Shown here piece after piece: positions 4,010 through 8,658 of a stretch of 8,658 nucleotides of DNA (its first letter is position 1; every line of letters begins with the position of its first letter). Made by a program: the position numbers and the translations under genes. The notes beneath the pieces were generated by a model. It made no database searches. It saw nothing but the letters and a program-made list of their open reading frames with translations, and was not told the DNA's origin. Origin of the DNA: Hippea sp. (GTDB taxonomy: Bacteria; Campylobacterota_A; Desulfurellia; Desulfurellales; Hippeaceae); the NCBI GenBank assembly GCA_015486705.1, contig WFRG01000074.1, positions 1 through 8,658 on the forward strand, in the 5' to 3' direction.

Positions 4010-6537
4010 TAAAAAACGATAGAGGTGTCGTAATAGGCAGGGGTTTCTTTATAGATGACCCGAATCGGAAGAGGACTGATATAGTTATCCCCGATAGCGA
4101 TAGAAAAGGGCATTTTTGGTGCTTCGGGACCACAAGAGTGGGAAAGAGCATTTGTGTTGACGCTCTTGTTCATACGCCTGACGGATGGAAGCGAATAGGC
4201 GACATGAAAGTGGGCGACAAGGTTACCACGCCAGACAACGGTACTGCAACGGTTACAGGCGTATTCCCTCAGGGTGAGCTTGACCTTTACAAGGTGGTTT
4301 TTGAGGACGGCAGGTGGGTGGAAGCAAGTGCCGACCACTTATGGGAGATACACCATAGGCACTGGCGTGGCAAGTATAAACCCGGCGTTTCAAGGGCAGG
4401 CAAGGCGAAACCGAGAATACTTACAACAGAGCAGTTAAAAGCCCAAATAGAGAGCAATAAAGGAAAGTTTGGCGTAAGGCTCATTAAGCCTGTTAGCAAA
4501 CCCAAAAAAAACCTACCCATTCACCCTTATGTGTTTGGTGTTTTGCTTGGGGATGGCAGTTTAAATCAATTAATGATAACTATTTCATCTAAAGAAGTTA
4601 TTGATAGGTTTAGAAAGCTATTGCCTAAAGAGTGTGAACTTGTTTTGCATAGGGATAGAAAAACTGTTTATGAGTATTATATACGCCCAAAAGACGGTGA
4701 GGAAAAGATTATAAAGGACTTCCTAAAGGAAAAAGGTTTATTTGGCAAGAGAGCTTGGGAAAAATTTATCCCAGAAGAATACCTTGAGTCTGACGTAGAA
4801 GACAGGCTTGAGTTGATGAGGGGGCTACTTGATACTGACGGATATATCAACAAAAACGGTGCTATTATCTACACCACTACCAGCAAGCAGTTGGCAAAGG
4901 ACTTTCAAAGGCTTGCGTGGAGTTTAGGTTGCATTGCGTATATCAAAGAAAGGCAAAAGAAATACACCCTCAACGGTGAGAAGAAGAACGGTAGAGTATC
5001 TTACAATATCACCATACGGGCTTACGATAACCCTCGTGATTTAATTACTCGGCCTGACAGAAGAGAGCGTTTGCCTGAAAACTACGCATACAAGGATATG
5101 AAACTCGGCGTTAAAGAGATAGTCTATTCCCGCAAAGCTGAGGCGGTTTGTATAAAAATAGATACGGAAGACGGGCTCTTTATCACAGACAACTACATAG
5201 TCACTCACAACACCCGCCTTATGGAAAGTATGATTGTGCAGGATATTCGTAAAGGATATTCTGTTGTAGTTATTGACCCGAAGGGCGATATTGATTTATT
5301 AAGCAATATTATTTTAACTGCCATAGAATCGAACAGAACAGATGATATGGTGTTTATATCGCCGATTTATCCTGAATACAGTGCAATTATTGATCCTTTA
5401 AGTCACTATTATATGCCTGAAGAGCTTGTTGGTCATATAGTATCCGGTGTTGAGACAGGTAGAGAGCCTTTTTTCTATAATATTGCTTATGAAATTAGCC
5501 TTATGGTTGTTCAGTCATTAATCGCTAAGGAAAAATACAATATATCCGCATTAGATAACAAAGATGGGCAGAATAATCAAAAGGCACAAAAACGAGGCTT
5601 TAATCTTCTTGATGTAAAAAATATTATTTCTCACGAAGATTTGAGTAAACTTCTTGAAGAAGTCGAAATGATGTCTATGGACGACAATACGGGCAAACTA
5701 AAACAGCTTTTTTTGGATTTAAAGAAAATACACGAGAGTCCGCAAGATTATTACTCGAAGGTGTCTTCATCGCTGAGAGTCGCTTTAACGGAACTTACAA
5801 GCGGGAATATTGGCAAGATTGTTGGTAAAGCTGATTCCAATAGGTTTATAACACGGCTTGAGCATGGTAAAGGCGTTATTATGGTTGCTCAACTTGGCTC
5901 TCTTTTAACGCGGCGTGCAGCTTTCACGCTCGGTAAGGTTATTATATCTATGATAGCAAGTTTTGTCGGTAGGGTGTTTGCGTCGGGTAACGTTGTATCC
6001 CCGCCATTAGCTCTATATATAGATGAGGCGCAAAATGTTATGTATAACGGTATTGACGACCTATTCGCAAAGGCAGGAGGTGCAGGCGTTTGGGTTCACG
6101 GCTTTTGTCAGTCGGTTAGTCAATTGTATGCTGAAATTGGAGAGGATAAATCTAAAACTATTCTTGACAATACTAATACAAAAATATTTATGCGTGTTCC
6201 TGACACCGACACAAGCCATTATGCAAGTAATCATTTTGGAACGGAGCGCGTGCAGAGTCCTATACTTTCTGCTACCGGCGGCGTAAATACAAGAGAGGAA
6301 AAAGTCGATAGGGTAGAATATGACGAGTTTATAACGTTAAAGCCAAGATTGTTTTATGGTGTTAGCTATCAGGGCAGGTTTAAGGCAAAAACCTTACATA
6401 CGGATAAGGTTTTAATTCCCCTGCCTTTTGAGTTTAAGATAAAATTCCCGAAAGTTAAAACTATTACGACTAAAGCTGACGAGAACCAAAACGAGGAAAA
6501 GGTAAAAGAAGAGAAGGAAGAGGGAGAAAAGGAATAA
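4006..6537 (+). CDS. Conjugative coupling ATPase (TraD/VirD4-like) interrupted by an intein
   Basis: The 843-residue precursor contains a 355-residue intein (residues 48-402). The spliced product would be 488 residues. Extein features are Walker A GTTRVGK (41-47) completed by Thr403 after splicing, then RLMESMIVQDIRKGYSVVVIDPKGD (404-428), Walker B LALYIDEAQ (668-676, Asp673/Glu674), and VHGFCQSVSQL (697-707) as the conserved Gln-containing motif. GTTRVGKTRL with a following DPKGD is typical, to my knowledge, of SXT/TOL-type TraD coupling proteins, hexameric motors that feed DNA to a type IV secretion channel. No N-terminal membrane helices are present, unlike classic VirD4/TraD. The next gene has two. 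The C-terminus (about 823-843) is Glu/Lys-rich. The start overlaps the upstream stop (ATGA). A DNA-packaging or FtsK-like motor is the alternative, less likely given the motifs. Confidence 0.9.
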   Translation: MIKNDRGVVIGRGFFIDDPNRKRTDIVIPDSDRKGHFWCFGTTRVGKSICVDALVHTPDGWKRIGDMKVGDKVTTPDNGTATVTGVFPQGELDLYKVVFEDGRWVEASADHLWEIHHRHWRGKYKPGVSRAGKAKPRILTTEQLKAQIESNKGKFGVRLIKPVSKPKKNLPIHPYVFGVLLGDGSLNQLMITISSKEVIDRFRKLLPKECELVLHRDRKTVYEYYIRPKDGEEKIIKDFLKEKGLFGKRAWEKFIPEEYLESDVEDRLELMRGLLDTDGYINKNGAIIYTTTSKQLAKDFQRLAWSLGCIAYIKERQKKYTLNGEKKNGRVSYNITIRAYDNPRDLITRPDRRERLPENYAYKDMKLGVKEIVYSRKAEAVCIKIDTEDGLFITDNYIVTHNTRLMESMIVQDIRKGYSVVVIDPKGDIDLLSNIILTAIESNRTDDMVFISPIYPEYSAIIDPLSHYYMPEELVGHIVSGVETGREPFFYNIAYEISLMVVQSLIAKEKYNISALDNKDGQNNQKAQKRGFNLLDVKNIISHEDLSKLLEEVEMMSMDDNTGKLKQLFLDLKKIHESPQDYYSKVSSSLRVALTELTSGNIGKIVGKADSNRFITRLEHGKGVIMVAQLGSLLTRRAAFTLGKVIISMIASFVGRVFASGNVVSPPLALYIDEAQNVMYNGIDDLFAKAGGAGVWVHGFCQSVSQLYAEIGEDKSKTILDNTNTKIFMRVPDTDTSHYASNHFGTERVQSPILSATGGVNTREEKVDRVEYDEFITLKPRLFYGVSYQGRFKAKTLHTDKVLIPLPFEFKIKFPKVKTITTKADENQNEEKVKEEKEEGEKE
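4147..5211 (+). mobile_element. Intein with LAGLIDADG homing endonuclease, inserted in the Walker A motif
   Basis: The best boundaries give a 355-residue intein from Ser48 to Asn402 of the precursor. Block A reads SICVDALVHTPDGW, aligning to the usual C/S-V-x-x-D-T-L-V. Block B has SADHLW (His111). The endonuclease carries two LAGLIDADG motifs, VFGVLLGDG (176-184) and MRGLLDTDG (271-279), with Asp183 and Asp278 as likely catalytic acids. Block F/G is LFITDNYIVTHN, ending His401-Asn402, followed by Thr403 as the +1 nucleophile. A start at Cys50 is possible but would leave Ser-Ile in the spliced P-loop, while a Ser48 start restores GTTRVGKTRL exactly. Base composition differs from the host gene: 33 of 60 bases are G or C in 4201-4260, against 18 of 60 in 5581-5640, suggesting recent arrival. 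All residues needed for splicing are visible, so it is probably active. Confidence 0.93.
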
Positions 6538-6542
6538 AAAAA

Positions 6543-8658
6543 TTGAAAGAAAAAATTAAAAGACTTTTAGATTATATAATACCTTTTGCTTTTGCGGCGG
6601 TTGTTACCTATTTTTTTTCTTATAAATTCTATATAGATAACACTATCTATATAGCTTTTTACTTTGTATCTGTTTTTATAGTGTTTTATATTGCTTATCA
6701 ATACGCATTAGGGAGAAATTTAAGTGTCACAAAAGAAAGAAGTTTATCCAATAATGCTCGTTTAATAATAGATAGGCTTGTAGAAAATGGTATTTTGAAG
6801 GTTTCTATTGAAGATATGGCTGTAACTTGGAAAGAAAGCGGCGGCAAGGTGGAAGTTGATATGGATACCATATCAGAGATATGGAAGGATAAAATTTTTA
6901 TAGAAGTTGAAGAAAGAGGTGAAGAGGCTTTTAAAAATGATGATTCAAGAGCATTTTTTAAGATTTTATCTCAATATATAGACCCGGATATTTTGACAGA
7001 CGCATCACCCGATACTCTTCAAGTGAGATTGACATATCAAATAGCGCTCTTACTAATCAAAAAATTAGATAGAGATGGTCACTGCCCATCTGTGGTACAA
7101 GTATCTCAAACTAAAGGCAAAAGAGGTTCAAAAAACAGCACTATCAGGTCAGAAGAGCCTGACTGGTATAAAGCTGAAAAAGTAGTTGAATATCTGGAAC
7201 CCGGAACGGGGCATGTGGATGGCAGGAAAAAGGGTGGCGACAAAGATAACAATAACGGTGGTGGCGACGAGAATAAGAAAGGTGATAAAGGAGTTAAAAC
7301 TAAATCTATCAGCGATTATGAACTCCTTAGTTTTATAAACCTGCGAACACACAGCTTTGGTGTGGCAAATAAAATTATTGATATGGTAAGAGAAGATGAT
7401 GATGGCGGAAGTAATAAGCTTTTACTTTTGCCTGCAATTATCTCGGCTTTAGCCCACGACATAGGAAAAGACCCGAACCTTTACGACTCAATGACTTATA
7501 CGTCGTATGTGCATCCGCATATTAGCGAAATGTTTTTATCGAAATTAATAGCAATGCACGAAAGAAGGCTTGGTATTACAATGAATAAAAACAAAAAGAA
7601 TATTATTTTGTTTGCCATTAGAAATCACCATGTTGCAATGATAGACAAAAAAGATTTTCCGTCTCAGAATGCAGGAAAATTGCTTGAATTTCTAAGAAAA
7701 GCCGACCAGTCGGAAAGACAGGAAGAGGTGAGAAAAGTATTGAGAGAAATGGGCTATATGAGCGGAGAACGGGAGCTCGATGAGAATGTTGATAAAAACG
7801 TTAACAGCCTTTTTGATAAAGGCAAAAAGATGGAAAAGGGAATAAATGGCTTGCTTAATCAGGATGATAATGCGCCTCAAAAGACAGACGAGCAGAAAGA
7901 AGAGGAAGAGCCTTTAAAGAGCGAACAAAATAACAATGAAAATGAAGAGAGTTCCCAAGAAGAACAACCGAAACAGGATGATGTTACACAACACGAGGAA
8001 GAACATAATATATCCGATAGTGAACCTGAGTTAGGACAAGACGAGGGTTTAGAAGAAGAAGATGTAATTTTAATTGATCCGCCACCCAATCGTAAACCTA
8101 TGCGAACAAATGTTATATTAAAATACCCGGATTTAGACCAGTATTTAAAATTTAAGCCTGTTGATGCCGACAAACAAATTGAATTTAAACCAAGCGAATA
8201 TGAAGTGTTTTGGCTTGACGATAAAGATACTATATTTAAAACATTAGAAGTGATAGAGGAAAGAATAAACTACGTGCGGTATATTAACGGCAGCCCAATA
8301 TATCATTGTTTTAATATAAAAGATACATTATTTGTGACGGGGAATTTATCTTGGGCAATTGTATCATATTTTTCATTACAGTCAGGAATGAAAGATGTTT
8401 TAAATTTTGGCAAAGCAACAAGACGCGGGTTAATTACGGCATTAGTTAATAAATGGCGGGACTACGGCATTGTTGATGATAATATTAAGCAAAACTTTTT
8501 TATTGGAAATTTCATTATTTATCAAAGAGACTTTAATTCTAATGAAGAGAAACCTATGCCCGGGAAATATACTACATTCTATCTTTCAAAAATAGCAGAG
8601 ATTTTTAACAAAGAACCGTCGGAATATGAGCATAGGAAGGATGACCTCGGCTATGATG
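6543..8658 (+). CDS. Membrane-anchored HD-domain protein, possible MobH/TraI-like relaxase (3' end cut by window)
   Basis: An open frame of 705 codons runs from TTG 6543 to the window edge without a stop. The start is supported by AAAAGGA (6527-6533) at nine-base spacing, and the first in-frame ATG is codon 92. Two hydrophobic segments (about 11-27 and 35-55) form a membrane hairpin with a tiny loop. Residues 221-252 are a Gly/Asp/Lys/Asn-rich linker. An HD metal-binding domain follows: His270 (RTHSFGVA), His305-Asp306 (LAHDIGKD), His324/His326 (HPH), His362-His363 (RNHH), Asp388 (KADQ). Residues 440-508 are a low-complexity Glu/Gln/Asp-rich linker. The rest (about 520-705) has a region (INGSPIYHCF, then DTLFVTGNLSWAIVSYF) faintly like the TraI_2 C-terminal domain. 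The gene's place right after a TraD-like ATPase suggests a MobH-type relaxase or partner, but the HD order also fits HD-GYP-like phosphodiesterases. The tyrosine or three-His signature was not found. Confidence 0.85.
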   Translation, partial: MKEKIKRLLDYIIPFAFAAVVTYFFSYKFYIDNTIYIAFYFVSVFIVFYIAYQYALGRNLSVTKERSLSNNARLIIDRLVENGILKVSIEDMAVTWKESGGKVEVDMDTISEIWKDKIFIEVEERGEEAFKNDDSRAFFKILSQYIDPDILTDASPDTLQVRLTYQIALLLIKKLDRDGHCPSVVQVSQTKGKRGSKNSTIRSEEPDWYKAEKVVEYLEPGTGHVDGRKKGGDKDNNNGGGDENKKGDKGVKTKSISDYELLSFINLRTHSFGVANKIIDMVREDDDGGSNKLLLLPAIISALAHDIGKDPNLYDSMTYTSYVHPHISEMFLSKLIAMHERRLGITMNKNKKNIILFAIRNHHVAMIDKKDFPSQNAGKLLEFLRKADQSERQEEVRKVLREMGYMSGERELDENVDKNVNSLFDKGKKMEKGINGLLNQDDNAPQKTDEQKEEEEPLKSEQNNNENEESSQEEQPKQDDVTQHEEEHNISDSEPELGQDEGLEEEDVILIDPPPNRKPMRTNVILKYPDLDQYLKFKPVDADKQIEFKPSEYEVFWLDDKDTIFKTLEVIEERINYVRYINGSPIYHCFNIKDTLFVTGNLSWAIVSYFSLQSGMKDVLNFGKATRRGLITALVNKWRDYGIVDDNIKQNFFIGNFIIYQRDFNSNEEKPMPGKYTTFYLSKIAEIFNKEPSEYEHRKDDLGYD

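Noticed and set aside
4147..4155. Intein beginning at Cys50 (position 4153) instead of Ser48
   Set aside because: Cys50 would leave Ser-Ile in the spliced P-loop; starting at Ser48 restores GTTRVGKTRL and aligns block A residue by residue. It remains a minor alternative.
6023..6286. Plus-strand 87-codon frame inside the coupling ATPase
   Set aside because: It lies out of frame across the Walker B and following motifs of a clearly conserved ATPase and has no supporting start signal.
7877..8173. Minus-strand Ser/Cys-rich 98-codon reading frame
   Set aside because: It is the antisense of the acidic low-complexity linker in the HD-domain protein, whose frame is open across the whole region.

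Overview
The window looks like one end of a contig from a mobile genetic element: a conjugative plasmid, an integrative conjugative element, or a large phage-plasmid. It is AT-rich overall. Genes are tightly packed and all on the + strand, and several start sites carry a strong AAAGGAGG Shine-Dalgarno (SD) sequence. That SD style fits a Gram-positive (Bacillota-like) or similar bacterial host, but no gene here fixes the host. TAA, TAG and TGA all act as stops. The first 25 bases are not biological: they match the 3' end of the Illumina Nextera Read 1 transposase adapter.

Layout. 26-344 is a leader with several short hairpins, one doubtful 64-residue reading frame and an orphan SD. 345-995 encodes a protein of unknown function with a helix-turn-helix-like C-terminus that may be a divergent sigma-like factor. 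1038-1162 is a compact CpG-rich array of about ten 11-bp units bounded by a perfect 18-bp inverted repeat, the best candidate for an origin, centromere or operator. It sits directly upstream of a small basic protein of unknown function (1187-1714) whose start codon is ambiguous, GTG or ATT. From 1782 a probable operon follows: a Dcd/dUTPase-fold enzyme that has lost the dCTP-deaminase residues (1782-2306), a RuvC-like Holliday junction resolvase (2307-2759), a small charged protein (2786-3181), a protein resembling a shortened NusA (3224-4009), a conjugative coupling ATPase split by an intein in its P-loop (4006-6537), and a membrane-anchored HD-domain protein that runs off the window end (6543-8658).

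How they may work together. The coupling ATPase next to an HD-domain protein recalls the TraD/TraI (MobH) pair of SXT/R27-like conjugation systems. The dUTPase-like enzyme and resolvase are typical DNA-maintenance functions of large plasmids and phages. The NusA-like and possible sigma-like proteins suggest the element may steer host RNA polymerase. The strongest observation is the intein (4147-5211): it interrupts the Walker A motif exactly between Lys and Thr, so the transfer ATPase should not work until splicing occurs.
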